40,319 nt of DNA from Candidatus Yanofskybacteria bacterium RIFCSPHIGHO2_01_FULL_43_32 (GTDB lineage: Bacteria; Patescibacteriota; Minisyncoccia; 2-02-FULL-40-12; GWA2-44-9): NCBI GenBank assembly GCA_001794125.1, contig MGJF01000003.1, forward strand, positions 22,114-62,432. The letters run 5' to 3'. A program made the translations under genes and the position numbers. The notes under the pieces were generated by a model. The model was not told the origin of the DNA, searched no databases, and saw only the letters and a program-made list of their open reading frames with translations. Numbering within the stretch: position 1 is the stretch's first letter; each line of letters starts with the position of its first letter. Of the stretch, positions 31,985 through 39,944 are shown piece after piece.

Positions 31985-32386
31985 ATGCAACCAGCAAGAG
32001 TAAAACATCCAAAAGTTCATAAGGGCAACTTAAAAACCAAGGCCACAAGGGGCACGTATTTAAGTTTTGGAAGTTTCGGTTTGAAAGCGGGGGAATCAAG
32101 CTGGATAAAGGCCAATCAGCTGGAAGCGGCAAGGCGTGTTATGACGAGGTTTGTTTCCAGGGGCGGTAAAATCTGGATGCGTGTATTTCCGGACAAGCCC
32201 CGCACCAATCACGGAGGAGAACTTGGAATGGGCGGCGGCGCCGGAACTTTGGACCATTTTGTGGCGGTGGTTGAAGCCGGGAAAATAATTTTTGAAATAG
32301 ACGGATTACCGGAAGATCAGGCAAGAAAAGCTTTGACGCTTGGCTCGCACAAACTTGCGATAAAAACGAGAATAGTTAAAAGATAA
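31985..32386 (+). CDS. rplP: 50S ribosomal protein L16
   Basis: A 133-residue uL16 near the tRNA elbow sites. Begins MQPARVKHPKVHKGNL, then TYLSFGSFGLKAGESSWI, ARRVMTRFVSRGGKIWMRVF and MGGGAGTLDHFVAVVEAGKI. All expected blocks are present and the length is normal. Followed by rpmC after six bases. Confidence 0.96.
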   Translation: MQPARVKHPKVHKGNLKTKATRGTYLSFGSFGLKAGESSWIKANQLEAARRVMTRFVSRGGKIWMRVFPDKPRTNHGGELGMGGGAGTLDHFVAVVEAGKIIFEIDGLPEDQARKALTLGSHKLAIKTRIVKR

Positions 32387-32392
32387 GATAAA

Positions 32393-32587
32393 ATGTCTAA
32401 AAATATTGATTTACAAAACAAGACGAAAGAAGAGACGGCGACAATGCTGAAAGATTTAAAGGCAAAGCTTTTGCGGTTTAACTTTGAATTGGGCGAAAAA
32501 AGATTGAAAGATTTCAGCCAGATTAGTAAAACAAAAAAAGAAATAGCAAGGATTTTAACTGAGTTGTCCAAGAGGACGAGTGTATAA
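32393..32587 (+). CDS. rpmC: 50S ribosomal protein L29
   Basis: A 64-residue uL29, an antiparallel helical hairpin next to L23. Family pattern EETATMLKDLKAKLLRFNFE and the closing QISKTKKEIARILTELSKR. Its place between rplP and rpsQ confirms it. A 179-base structured gap follows. Confidence 0.93.
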   Translation: MSKNIDLQNKTKEETATMLKDLKAKLLRFNFELGEKRLKDFSQISKTKKEIARILTELSKRTSV

Positions 32588-32612
32588 CACGAAGTTCGAT
32601 TGGTTACACGAA

Positions 32613-32731
32613 GTTACCCCGCACCATCTGGGCTGATAGTGAGAGATAGCACCCAGACAGAGCCGAGAGGCGGCTTACGCCTCTAGACTGGAAATAGCAA
32701 AACACTATGATTCCAGATGGTGCGGGGTGAC
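32613..32731 (+). ncRNA. Structured leader between rpmC and rpsQ
   Basis: A 19-bp closing stem: GTTACCCCGCACCATCTGG (32613-32631) with 32713-32731 (one G.U, otherwise Watson-Crick). Inside, ATAGTG (32636-32641)/CACTAT (32703-32708) and hairpin AGAGGCG-GCTTA-CGCCTCT (32666-32684). GAGCCGAG, shared with the rplB leader, precedes the inner hairpin. Direct repeats ACACGAAGTT lie just upstream. It ends 35 bases before the rpsQ ATG. Candidate regulatory RNA; no known family recognised. Confidence 0.65.
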
Positions 32732-32766
32732 AAGTTTGTAACTACTCGCTTCGCTCATAGACAAAC

Positions 32767-33024
32767 ATGTCAAATACAAAACCAAGAATACTAAAAGGAG
32801 TCGTCACGTCGGACAAAATGACCAAAACCGCAGTGGTGAAGGTTTCGAGTCTGAAGAAGCATCCGAAATACAAGAAATATTTTAAAGTTTCACAAAAATA
32901 CAAAGCCCATGACGAAGAGAATCAATATCACACCGGAGACCGGGTTTTAATTCAAGAAACCAGACCGACGTCCAAAGAAAAAAGATGGACAGTAATCGGA
33001 AAAGTTGAACCGAACGTTAAATAA
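32767..33024 (+). CDS. rpsQ: 30S ribosomal protein S17
   Basis: An 85-residue uS17 (OB fold). [20 protein letters not shown] near the start, [19 protein letters not shown] and [18 protein letters not shown] follow the family pattern. It has no close upstream gene partner because of the structured element; this may be a separate regulatory point in the cluster. Confidence 0.95.
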   Translation: MSNTKPRILKGVVTSDKMTKTAVVKVSSLKKHPKYKKYFKVSQKYKAHDEENQYHTGDRVLIQETRPTSKEKRWTVIGKVEPNVK

Positions 33025-33045
33025 AAATCAAATTAATTTTTAAAT

Positions 33046-33411
33046 ATGTTACAGCTTCGTTCAATCGTAAATGTTGCGGACAACTCAGGAGCCAAAAAGG
33101 TCGGGGTCTTTAAGGTTCTTGGAGGATCACGACACAGATATGCCCAGCTTGGAGACATTGTCGTTGTTTCGGTAAAAGTTGCCGAGCCGAGAAAATTGGT
33201 TAAGAAAAAAGAGGTTTTAAGAGCGGTTGTGGTCAGACAGAGAAAACCATTCCGAAGAAAAGACGGAACCTATATCAGATTTGACGATAATGCGGTTGTG
33301 ATTTTGGACGGAAAAGAACCGAAGGGTGGAAGAATTTTCGGACCGATCCCGAGAGAAATAAAAGAAAGAGGATATAATACAATAGCTTCATTAGCCGAAG
33401 AATTGGTATAA
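33046..33411 (+). CDS. rplN: 50S ribosomal protein L14
   Basis: A 121-residue uL14 at the subunit interface. MLQLRSIVNVADNSGAKKVG at the start, RHRYAQLGDIVVVSVKVAEP, VVVRQRKPFRRKDGTYIRFD and GRIFGPIPREIKERG are canonical. Length and position normal. Confidence 0.97.
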   Translation: MLQLRSIVNVADNSGAKKVGVFKVLGGSRHRYAQLGDIVVVSVKVAEPRKLVKKKEVLRAVVVRQRKPFRRKDGTYIRFDDNAVVILDGKEPKGGRIFGPIPREIKERGYNTIASLAEELV

Positions 33412-33416
33412 CGATT

Positions 33417-33722
33417 ATGAAATTACGAAAAGGAGACAATGTAATAATGCTGAACGGGAAAGACCGGGGAAAGACCGGAAAGATTTCCATGGTCATACCA
33501 AGTATCGACAGGGTTGTTGTGGAGGGTTTGAATTTAATAAAAAAGAATATTCGGGCTAAAAAGCAAGGTCAGAAAGGCCAGATTATCAGCAAGGAAAGAG
33601 CGGTTAGCGCGTCAAGCGTGGCTCTTGTATGCAAATCATGCGGAAAAATGACCAGAATCGGGTATAAATTTGAAGGTGAAAACAAGACGAGAATTTGTAA
33701 AAAGTGCAAAAGTGATGTATAG
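33417..33722 (+). CDS. rplX: 50S ribosomal protein L24
   Basis: A 101-residue uL24, an assembly initiator. KOW motif KGDNVIMLNGKDRGKTGKI near the start and GLNLIKKNIRAKKQGQKG in the middle. The C-terminus has CKSCGK ... CKKCK, a four-Cys zinc-ribbon-like tail that many bacterial L24 proteins share. Confidence 0.96.
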   Translation: MKLRKGDNVIMLNGKDRGKTGKISMVIPSIDRVVVEGLNLIKKNIRAKKQGQKGQIISKERAVSASSVALVCKSCGKMTRIGYKFEGENKTRICKKCKSDV

Positions 33723-33740
33723 TAATGCCTCCTAATCAAT

Positions 33741-34283
33741 ATGACAAGATTACAAGAAAAATATAGAAAAACAGTAATTCCTGCGTTGCAGAAATCTTTT
33801 GGAATTGAGAACGTAATGGCTGTGCCGAAGATAGAAAAGGTCGTCATCAACACCGGAATCGGAAGAATTACAAAAGAAGATAAAACAACAGAAAGAATCG
33901 CAAAGGATTTAACAATGATTGTGGGACAAAAGCCGGTTTTCAAAAAAGCCAAGAAATCCATATCGGGATTCAAGTTGAGACAAGGTGTAAATATCGGAAT
34001 CTCGATTACCTTGAGAGGAAAAAGAATGTATGATTTTTTAGACAGATTGATTTCAATTGCTCTTCCCCGGTCTAAGGATTTCAGGGGCATAGAAACCAGG
34101 AATTTTGACAAGATGGGGAATCTTAATTTCGGCATTAAAGAATCCAGCATTTTCCCGGAAATAAATTATGAAAACACGAAAGACATATTCGGGCTGGAAG
34201 TAACCGTGGTTACAACGGCCAAAAACAGAGAAAGAGGAATTGAGTTTTTAAAACAAATGGGATTTCCGATTAAAAATGGCTAA
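33741..34283 (+). CDS. rplE: 50S ribosomal protein L5
   Basis: A 180-residue uL5 that binds 5S r[60 protein letters not shown] and [18 protein letters not shown] are diagnostic. Its stop overlaps the rpsN start by 8 bases (ATGGCTAA), so translation is probably coupled. Confidence 0.97.
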   Translation: MTRLQEKYRKTVIPALQKSFGIENVMAVPKIEKVVINTGIGRITKEDKTTERIAKDLTMIVGQKPVFKKAKKSISGFKLRQGVNIGISITLRGKRMYDFLDRLISIALPRSKDFRGIETRNFDKMGNLNFGIKESSIFPEINYENTKDIFGLEVTVVTTAKNRERGIEFLKQMGFPIKNG

Positions 34284-34461
34284 AAAATCTACAATCGCAA
34301 GATCAAATAAAAAACCCAAATATTCGACCCGCGAGGTGCGCCGATGTTTTATGTGCGGAAGGAAGGGCGGATTTATGAGGAGTTTTGGTTTGTGCAGAAT
34401 ACACTTTCGGGAATTGGCCAGCGCAGGTCAATTGCCGGGGGTTAAAAAATCAAGCTGGTAA
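34276..34461 (+). CDS. rpsN: 30S ribosomal protein S14, zinc-binding short form
   Basis: A 61-residue uS14 of the short zinc type. The ligand set reads [10 protein letters not shown] ... GLCRIHFRE: CxxC followed by CxxH, with His in place of the fourth Cys usual in this form; His can still bind zinc. Overlaps rplE by 8 bases. Its stop codon lies inside a perfect 9-bp hairpin at 34460-34480. Confidence 0.94.
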   Translation: MAKKSTIARSNKKPKYSTREVRRCFMCGRKGGFMRSFGLCRIHFRELASAGQLPGVKKSSW

Positions 34462-34500
34462 TTTTGCCAAAGGCAAAATTATCCTGAGCTTGTCGAAGGA
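34460..34500 (+). repeat. Stop-overlapping hairpin plus dispersed repeat, rpsN-rpsH gap
   Basis: AATTTTGCC (34460-34468), loop AAA, GGCAAAATT (34472-34480), then TCCTGAGCTTGTCGAA (34482-34497) framed by ATCCT/AGGAT. The 16-mer is the exact reverse complement of 29095-29110 within rplW. Confidence 0.7.
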
Positions 34501-34507
34501 TAAATTT

Positions 34508-34906
34508 ATGGATCCGATATCAGACATGTTAATAAGAATAAAGAATGCTCAAGCCGTGAAAGGCGAGCAGGTTGCGATGCCTTTTTCAAGGGTTAAATTT
34601 AAGATTGCCAATATTTTGAAAGAAGCGGGATATATTTCCGAAGTTGAAAGAAAAAATAAAAAAGAAAAAAAATCAGAACATGAATATCTCCAACTTACGC
34701 TGAAATATCAGGATAATCAGGGAGCCTTGAACGGTGTTAAAATTATCAGCCGCCCCTCTCGGCGGATGTATATCAAGGCCAAAGACATAAAATCCGTCCG
34801 TTCCGGATACGGCTTGGCGGTTGTTTCGACCTCCAAGGGGATTATGAGTTCAAGAGAAGCCAAGAAATTAGGCCTTGGAGGAGAAATAATTTGTGAAGTC
34901 TGGTGA
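34508..34906 (+). CDS. rpsH: 30S ribosomal protein S8
   Basis: A 132-residue uS8. DPISDMLIRIKNAQAVKGEQ at the start, SRVKFKIANILKEAGYI and the C-terminal GLAVVSTSKGIMSSREAKKL and GGEIICEVW are canonical. The ATG at 34508 is chosen: a longer frame exists, but its extra 41 residues come from the dispersed repeat and from the other frame of rpsN. In E. coli S8 represses the spc operon; nothing here shows whether that occurs. Confidence 0.96.
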   Translation: MDPISDMLIRIKNAQAVKGEQVAMPFSRVKFKIANILKEAGYISEVERKNKKEKKSEHEYLQLTLKYQDNQGALNGVKIISRPSRRMYIKAKDIKSVRSGYGLAVVSTSKGIMSSREAKKLGLGGEIICEVW

Positions 34907-34986
34907 TTGCGAAGCAATCACTCCGAGCTTGTGGTTCGGTAGACTCACCACGGTGAGCTTGCCGAATCCGTCGAAGAGTAAAAAAC
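34903..34986 (+). repeat. Stop-overlapping hairpin and degenerate repeat, rpsH-rplF gap
   Basis: GTGATTGC (34903-34910), loop GAA, GCAATCAC (34914-34921) includes the rpsH stop codon. It is followed by GAGCTTGTGG and GAGCTTGCCGAA segments, relatives of the 16-mer in the preceding gap, with TTCGG/CCGAA pairing around CACCACGGTG. Confidence 0.5.
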
Positions 34987-34988
34987 AT

Positions 34989-35525
34989 ATGAGCAAAATT
35001 GGCAAAAAATCGATAAAAATACCAAAAGATGTCCAGATAAAAATGGACAACGGCTTAGTTTTGGTTAAAGGTCCAAGGGGCGAATTAAGAAGATTTATTC
35101 CCGGAGACGTGGACTTAAACATAGAGGGCGACGAATTGAAGGTAATTCCTAAAAACAAAGAAGACAGCGCGACATGGGGATTGGCCAGCGCTCTTATTAA
35201 AAACATGATAAAAGGAGTGAATGAAGGATTCGAAACGGTTATGGAGTTTCAGGGAGTCGGATATAAAGCGGCGGTAAAAGGAAATGATTTGGAATTAGGG
35301 TTGGGATTTTCACACCCTATTACCGTTAAAGCTCCGGAAGGAATAACTTTTAAGGCAGAGAAAAATGTGATTAGAGTCCAGGGTATGGATAATGAATTAG
35401 TCGGAAAAGTGGCCGCAGAAATAAGATCGTGGAGAAAGCCGGAACCGTACAAAGGAAGCGGAATCAGATATCAAGGCGAAATTATAAAGAGAAAAGCGGG
35501 CAAGAAAGCCGTTGCCGCCGGTTAA
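34989..35525 (+). CDS. rplF: 50S ribosomal protein L6
   Basis: A 178-residue uL6 with two similar domains. [53 protein letters not shown] and the C-terminal [20 protein letters not shown] are canonical. ATG 34989 is preferred over the upstream ATG, whose extra 32 residues are translated repeat sequence. Confidence 0.97.
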   Translation: MSKIGKKSIKIPKDVQIKMDNGLVLVKGPRGELRRFIPGDVDLNIEGDELKVIPKNKEDSATWGLASALIKNMIKGVNEGFETVMEFQGVGYKAAVKGNDLELGLGFSHPITVKAPEGITFKAEKNVIRVQGMDNELVGKVAAEIRSWRKPEPYKGSGIRYQGEIIKRKAGKKAVAAG

Positions 35526-35542
35526 ATCATGTTTTAGATCAT

Positions 35543-35908
35543 ATGAAAGTTAAATCAAAACAACAATACAAGATTATGCGTCATCGCAGAATACGCGCTA
35601 AGATAACAGGCACCAAAGAGCGGCCGAGAGTTGCCGTTTTCAAAAGCAATCAATATATTTATGCCCAAGTTATAGACGATAAAGCCGGCAAAACATTGGC
35701 GAGCGCGTCTAATTACGGAGGGAAAAAAACCAAAACAAAAACCAAGGATAAAAAGTCTGAAGGAGCCTCAAAAGTCGGGGAGGCCTTAGCCGAAAAAATG
35801 AAGAAAACAGGAATTACTGAAGCTGTTTTTGACCGAGGAGGATTTAAATTCCACGGCAGGGTAAAAGCGGTAGCCGAAGGTTTAAGAAAGGGAGGAATTA
35901 AAATTTAG
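35543..35908 (+). CDS. rplR: 50S ribosomal protein L18
   Basis: A 121-residue uL18, a 5S rRNA binder. [20 protein letters not shown] near 13-32, [13 protein letters not shown] and the C-terminal [20 protein letters not shown] fit the family. The ATG at 35543 is chosen, after the rplF stop; the longer frame overlaps rplF by about 100 bases. Confidence 0.96.
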   Translation: MKVKSKQQYKIMRHRRIRAKITGTKERPRVAVFKSNQYIYAQVIDDKAGKTLASASNYGGKKTKTKTKDKKSEGASKVGEALAEKMKKTGITEAVFDRGGFKFHGRVKAVAEGLRKGGIKI

Positions 35909-35912
35909 AAAA

Positions 35913-36560
35913 ATGGAAAACGAAACACCAAAAAATACAAACACAGAAACACCGGCATCAGCACCGGTAACAACACCCGTACCAGTATCGGGGCAAGCAC
36001 CACGCCCGGGAGGGGGAAGCCAAAGATTTGGCGGAGGTCAAAGAAGCGGCGGCCGAGGCGGATTCGGCGGAGGCCGCGGACGAAGACCCGGGGGCAGAGG
36101 CGGTTTTGCCGCGAAGTCAGAATACGACCAGAAGGTTTTGGACATTGCAAGAGTTTCCCGCGTTACCAAAGGAGGCAAGAGATTCAGTTTTAGGGCGACA
36201 ATCGTTATCGGAGACGGAAAAGGAAAGGTCGGAGTAGGAATGGCCAAAGGCAAAGATGTGGCTCAATCGGTTCAAAAAGCTTTTAATCAAGCCAAGAAAA
36301 ATTTGGTAACCGTTCTTATTAAAGACGGAACGATTCCTTATCAGGTTGAAGCCAAATACAACAGCGCTGTCGTGTTGCTGAAACCGGCCAGAGGCGGAGT
36401 TAAAGCGGGCGGACCGGTCAGGGTTGTGGCCAAGCTTTCGGGTATTACTAAATTGACCGGAAAACTTTTGGAAAGAACCAACAACAAAGTTAATATAGCC
36501 ATGGCTACAATCGAGGCCCTGAAAAAATTAAGAGCCGACAAAGATAAAGTTTCAAAATAA
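35913..36560 (+). CDS. rpsE: 30S ribosomal protein S5 with RGG-rich N-terminus
   Basis: A 215-residue uS5. Residues 1-70 are a Thr/Pro-rich stretch followed by Gly/Arg repeats (GGQRSGGRGGFGGGRGRR), a disordered RNA-binding-type tail not found in model S5. The core begins near 70: KVLDIARVSRVTKGGKRFSF, GDGKGKVGVGMAKGKDV, LLKPARGGVKAGGPVR and NIAMATIEALKKLR. The next gene is rplO with one base between; rpmD (L30), normally here, is missing. Confidence 0.97.
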   Translation: MENETPKNTNTETPASAPVTTPVPVSGQAPRPGGGSQRFGGGQRSGGRGGFGGGRGRRPGGRGGFAAKSEYDQKVLDIARVSRVTKGGKRFSFRATIVIGDGKGKVGVGMAKGKDVAQSVQKAFNQAKKNLVTVLIKDGTIPYQVEAKYNSAVVLLKPARGGVKAGGPVRVVAKLSGITKLTGKLLERTNNKVNIAMATIEALKKLRADKDKVSK

Positions 36561-36561
36561 A

Positions 36562-37014
36562 ATGCAACTAAATCAATTAAAATCACATACAAAAAGGAAA
36601 TCGGTCAAGCGTGTCGGAAGGGGAGGAAAGCGAGGCACTTATTCCGGAAAGGGTACGAAAGGACAAAAGTCGCGGGCCGGAGCTGGATTCAAGCAGGGTT
36701 TCAGGGGCGGAGACAACCGTCTTTGGCAGCTCTTTCCCAAATTGAGAGGCGCCACCAAAAAGCCGGGTTCAAACAGGCCTCACGCAAAGCACCGATATTT
36801 CCAGTTAAGACACGACAAGGTCAAGATTTTAAATTTGGACTTTTTCAATAAATTTGAAGACGGACAAGAGATTTCCCCGGAATTTTTATCCAGCAAAGAA
36901 GTTAAAATTCTCGGAGAAGGACAGCTCAAAAAGAGACTGGAATTTAAAGGATTTAAATTTTCTAAATCTGCCCGTGAGAAGATATTAAAATCAGGCAGTA
37001 CAATTAATGAATAA
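36562..37014 (+). CDS. rplO: 50S ribosomal protein L15
   Basis: A 150-residue uL15. MQLNQLKSHTKRKSVKRVGR, GTKGQKSRAGAGFKQGFRGG and LWQLFPKLRG are family-typical, with the globular C-terminal part ending ILKSGSTINE. Its last eight bases overlap the secY start, so translation is probably coupled. Confidence 0.95.
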   Translation: MQLNQLKSHTKRKSVKRVGRGGKRGTYSGKGTKGQKSRAGAGFKQGFRGGDNRLWQLFPKLRGATKKPGSNRPHAKHRYFQLRHDKVKILNLDFFNKFEDGQEISPEFLSSKEVKILGEGQLKKRLEFKGFKFSKSAREKILKSGSTINE

Positions 37015-38266
37015 AATCTTACAAATATTCAAAAGACCGGACTTAAGGAACAAGGTTTTGTTCATCTTTTTCTTATTGGCTGTATCTCGTTTGATAGCCA
37101 GTATTCCTATTCCGGCCGTCGATGTCTCCCGTTTGAAAGATTTCTTTGCCCAGAATCAATTTTTTGGACTTATCAGTTCATTTACGGGCGGTTCATTGTC
37201 CACTCTTTCCATCGCGATGCTTGGTTTGGGGCCTTACATTACAGGTTCAATCATAATGCAGCTTCTGACCATGATATTTCCTGCTTTGGAGCAAATGTAT
37301 AAATATGAGGGAGAAGCCGGCAGGATGAGATTCAACCAGTATTCCCGTCTTCTAACCGTTCCTTTGGCCGCTCTTCAGGGTTACGGTTTCTTGGTCTTGT
37401 TGGCGAGACAGAATATAATCGGCCAGCTCAGTCTTCTTGATTGGGCCTCGGCTATTTCGGTTATCGTCGCCGGAAGCGTATTTCTTATGTGGCTGGGAGA
37501 ATTAATATCCGAAAAAAATCTTGGCAACGGCGTTTCTCTTCTGATTCTTGCCGGTATTGTTGCCGGATTTCCCGCATCTATACAACAAACCCTTTTCACG
37601 TTTGACGCGAGCCAGCTGTTTACTTACCTCGGTTTTATAATTGTGGCTCTGGCTGTTATCGTCGGGGTTGTTTATATTTCAGAAGCACAGAGAAACATTC
37701 CCATCAACTATGCCAGACGCGTCAGAGGCATGAAAATGTACGGCGGCGTTTCTACATACTTGCCGATGAGGGTGAATAACGCCGGTGTTATTCCAATAAT
37801 TTTCGCGTTATCGCTGCTGCTTTTTCCGGGCATGATTGGCAATTTTTTTGCCGGTTCCAGTATCCCCGTTATCTCAGGTGTTGCCGCTTTTTTCACCAAC
37901 TTTATCCAGAATCAGCTCTGGTATTCTCTGTCTTACTTCTTTTTGGTTGTTTTGTTCACTTATTTTTATACCGCGGTTACTTTTGACCCCAAATCAATTT
38001 CTGAAAATATTCAGAAGCAGGGAGGATATATTCCCGGAATAAGACCGGGTCCGATGACGGCTCAATTCTTAAATCATCTCTTGAACAGGGTTACTCTTGT
38101 TGGAGCGATATTTTTGGGATTGATAGCCGTGATGCCAAACATCGTTCAGGGCGCGACCGGAATTACCACCTTCACCGTCGGAGGCACTTCAATTCTTATC
38201 GTGGTTTCCGTGGCGTTGGAGATTATGAAGCAGGTGGACGCGCAGTTGAGCATGTATGAATATTAA
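37007..38266 (+). CDS. secY: Protein translocase subunit SecY
   Basis: Core channel of the Sec translocon, 419 residues with about ten membrane helices. Helix 1 (KVLFIFFLLAVSRLIASIPI) with the plug-type region following; GLGPYITGSIIMQLLTMIFP near 74-93 (helix 2b), GEAGRMRFNQYSRLLT (cytosolic loop), GVSLLILAGIVAG, and the C5 loop with PMRVNNAGVIPIIFA and GGYIPGIRPG. The end DAQLSMYEY is slightly short. The cluster ends here with a strong terminator. Confidence 0.97.
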   Translation: MNKILQIFKRPDLRNKVLFIFFLLAVSRLIASIPIPAVDVSRLKDFFAQNQFFGLISSFTGGSLSTLSIAMLGLGPYITGSIIMQLLTMIFPALEQMYKYEGEAGRMRFNQYSRLLTVPLAALQGYGFLVLLARQNIIGQLSLLDWASAISVIVAGSVFLMWLGELISEKNLGNGVSLLILAGIVAGFPASIQQTLFTFDASQLFTYLGFIIVALAVIVGVVYISEAQRNIPINYARRVRGMKMYGGVSTYLPMRVNNAGVIPIIFALSLLLFPGMIGNFFAGSSIPVISGVAAFFTNFIQNQLWYSLSYFFLVVLFTYFYTAVTFDPKSISENIQKQGGYIPGIRPGPMTAQFLNHLLNRVTLVGAIFLGLIAVMPNIVQGATGITTFTVGGTSILIVVSVALEIMKQVDAQLSMYEY

Positions 38267-38279
38267 TCAGGAGTTTTGT

Positions 38280-38318
38280 GCCGCCGATGTCTCATCGCGA
38301 GACATCGGCGGCTTTTTT
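38280..38318 (+). terminator. Terminator of the ribosomal-protein cluster
   Basis: GCCGCCGATGTCTC (38280-38293), loop ATCGC, GAGACATCGGCGGC (38299-38312), then TTTTTT. A perfect 14-bp stem, the strongest terminator in the window. adk and map follow on a separate transcript; a TATGAT at 38335-38340 sits ten bases before the adk ATG. Confidence 0.95.
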
Positions 38319-38349
38319 ATTTTTTTAAATTTGTTATGATAAATCCAAG

Positions 38350-39093
38350 ATGAAAAATTATGTGGTTCAGTTGTTGGGTTGGACTTCGGAGGCGGCCGAA
38401 AACTTAAATCAAGATCCTAAAAAGTGGGCTGTTTTTTTAATTGGACCACCGGGTTCAGGCAAAGGCACACAGGCGGATTTATTGGCGGAAAGGTTTGGGT
38501 TGGTTCATATTCAAACCTCAAAACTTGGGGAAGCCAAGATAAACGATTCAGAATTGATTAAAAATGATCCTGAAGTGGCGGAAGTCAAAAGATTGTATGA
38601 CAAGGGCGAACTTTTTCCACCTCCATGGACGGTAAAAATTGTCTTGGAGAAAGCCCAAGAATTAGCAGACAAGGAGCAGGGCACTATTTTCAGCGGTTCT
38701 CCCCGGACTATTTATGAAGTTGAACAGGAATTGCCATACTTTGAGAATTTGTACGGGAAAGAAAATATAAAAGTAGTAAATATAAAGATTAATGAAGAGG
38801 AATCCATAATCAGAAACAGCAGCCGCAGGGTGTGCAAGGCCAGCGGCCATCCGATACCCAATTTTGAAAAATTTAAAAACATACTTGTGTGTCCACAGGA
38901 CGGTAGTGAGATAATAACCCGGGGCTTGGATACCCCGGAAACGATAAAAACAAGGAATGAAGTTTATCACAGGAGAACAGAACCAATATTTAATTTTTTG
39001 GAGAAGAGCGGATATAAAGTAATAGAAATCAACGGAGAACAGTCAATTGAAAATGTTTTTAAGGATATACTGCAGGAAATTTCTAAATCCTAA
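38350..39093 (+). CDS. adk: Adenylate kinase-like protein, divergent
   Basis: 247 residues, with a ~27-residue extra N-terminal segment. P-loop FLIGPPGSGKGTQADLLAERFG at about 29-50 (shown for position, G-P-P-G-S-G-K-G-T-Q core) is canonical. The NMP region TSKLGEAKI replaces the usual STGDMLR, and FSGSPRT replaces DGFPRT. The lid has CKASGHPIPNF ... CPQDGSE, possibly metal-binding, then TRNEVYHRRTEPIFNFL, where the lid arginines are kept. It sits between secY and map, the normal adk position. The changed NMP pocket leaves substrate range uncertain. Confidence 0.75.
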   Translation: MKNYVVQLLGWTSEAAENLNQDPKKWAVFLIGPPGSGKGTQADLLAERFGLVHIQTSKLGEAKINDSELIKNDPEVAEVKRLYDKGELFPPPWTVKIVLEKAQELADKEQGTIFSGSPRTIYEVEQELPYFENLYGKENIKVVNIKINEEESIIRNSSRRVCKASGHPIPNFEKFKNILVCPQDGSEIITRGLDTPETIKTRNEVYHRRTEPIFNFLEKSGYKVIEINGEQSIENVFKDILQEISKS

Positions 39094-39110
39094 TTTCTAA
39101 ATAAATCCCA

Positions 39111-39863
39111 ATGATTCAAATTCCAATTAAAACAGACAAAGAAATAGAAATAATGAAAGAGGGTGGTAAAATTCTGGCGGGTATCTTAAAAAAATTAGAG
39201 GAAGCAGTAAAACCGGGAATTACCACCAACGATTTAGAAAAGCTCGCCGGAGAGCTTGTTTTATCTTACGGAGTACAAGGTTCTTTTCTTGGTTTTGACG
39301 ATTACCCAAACATTCTGTGCACGTCTTTAAATGACGAGATTGTTCATGCTATTCCATCCGGCACAATTTTAAAGGAGGGCGATTTGCTGAAAATTGATAT
39401 GGGCATTTTGCATAAAGGTTTTCATGCCGATTCAGCGACCACGGTTCTTGTTGGAAACAGCGGTGATCAAGTTAAGAGAAAATTAATTCAAACAACAAAA
39501 GAATCTTTGGAGATGGGAATTTCAAAAGCCAAAGCCGGCAATACTCTTGGCGACATCGGTTCGGCTATTCAGAAATATGTTGAAGACAAGGGTTTTAATG
39601 TGGTCAGAGATCTTGTCGGTCATGGCATCGGCAGAGAGCTTCATGAACCGCCGCAGGTTTTGAATTATGGAAAAGCGGGCCAAGGCGAGAAGTTGGTGGC
39701 CGGCATGGTAATTGCCATTGAGCCCATGGTTGTTACTGGAAAATGGGCGATTAAAAACGGCAAAGACGGATATGCTTTCATTACCAAAGATGGCGGTTTA
39801 GCCGCGCATTTTGAACACACGGTGGCCATAACAAACGAAGGGCCGGAAGTCTTAACAAGATAG
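39111..39863 (+). CDS. map: Methionine aminopeptidase, type I
   Basis: Removes the N-terminal Met from nascent proteins; 250 residues. Metal ligands: Asp pair in LLKIDMGILHKGFHADSATT (near 93-112), His in GHGIGRELHEPPQV, Glu in VIAIEPMV and Glu in HFEHTVAIT. The active-site His of NEIVHAIP is present. In most bacteria infA, rpmJ, rpsM, rpsK, rpsD, rpoA and rplQ follow; here a 23S promoter begins four bases after the stop. Confidence 0.97.
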   Translation: MIQIPIKTDKEIEIMKEGGKILAGILKKLEEAVKPGITTNDLEKLAGELVLSYGVQGSFLGFDDYPNILCTSLNDEIVHAIPSGTILKEGDLLKIDMGILHKGFHADSATTVLVGNSGDQVKRKLIQTTKESLEMGISKAKAGNTLGDIGSAIQKYVEDKGFNVVRDLVGHGIGRELHEPPQVLNYGKAGQGEKLVAGMVIAIEPMVVTGKWAIKNGKDGYAFITKDGGLAAHFEHTVAITNEGPEVLTR

Positions 39864-39866
39864 GGG

Positions 39867-39896
39867 TTGACTTGTGGATAGGCCATCTGATATACT
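39867..39896 (+). promoter_or_regulatory. 23S rRNA promoter
   Basis: TTGACT (39867-39872), an 18-bp spacer and TATACT (39891-39896), immediately after the map stop and nearly identical in layout to the rpsL promoter. The leader would run about 360 nt to the 23S gene. Confidence 0.8.
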
Positions 39897-39944
39897 AATA
39901 CTTACAAAGAAATATGTATAAAACACTCACAAATAACATTACAA

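Noticed and set aside
34385-34507. 41-residue extension of S8 and similar extensions of S7, L2, L6 and L18
   Set aside because: The added residues come from out-of-frame parts of neighbouring genes or from repeats and do not match the families; internal ATGs give normal lengths.
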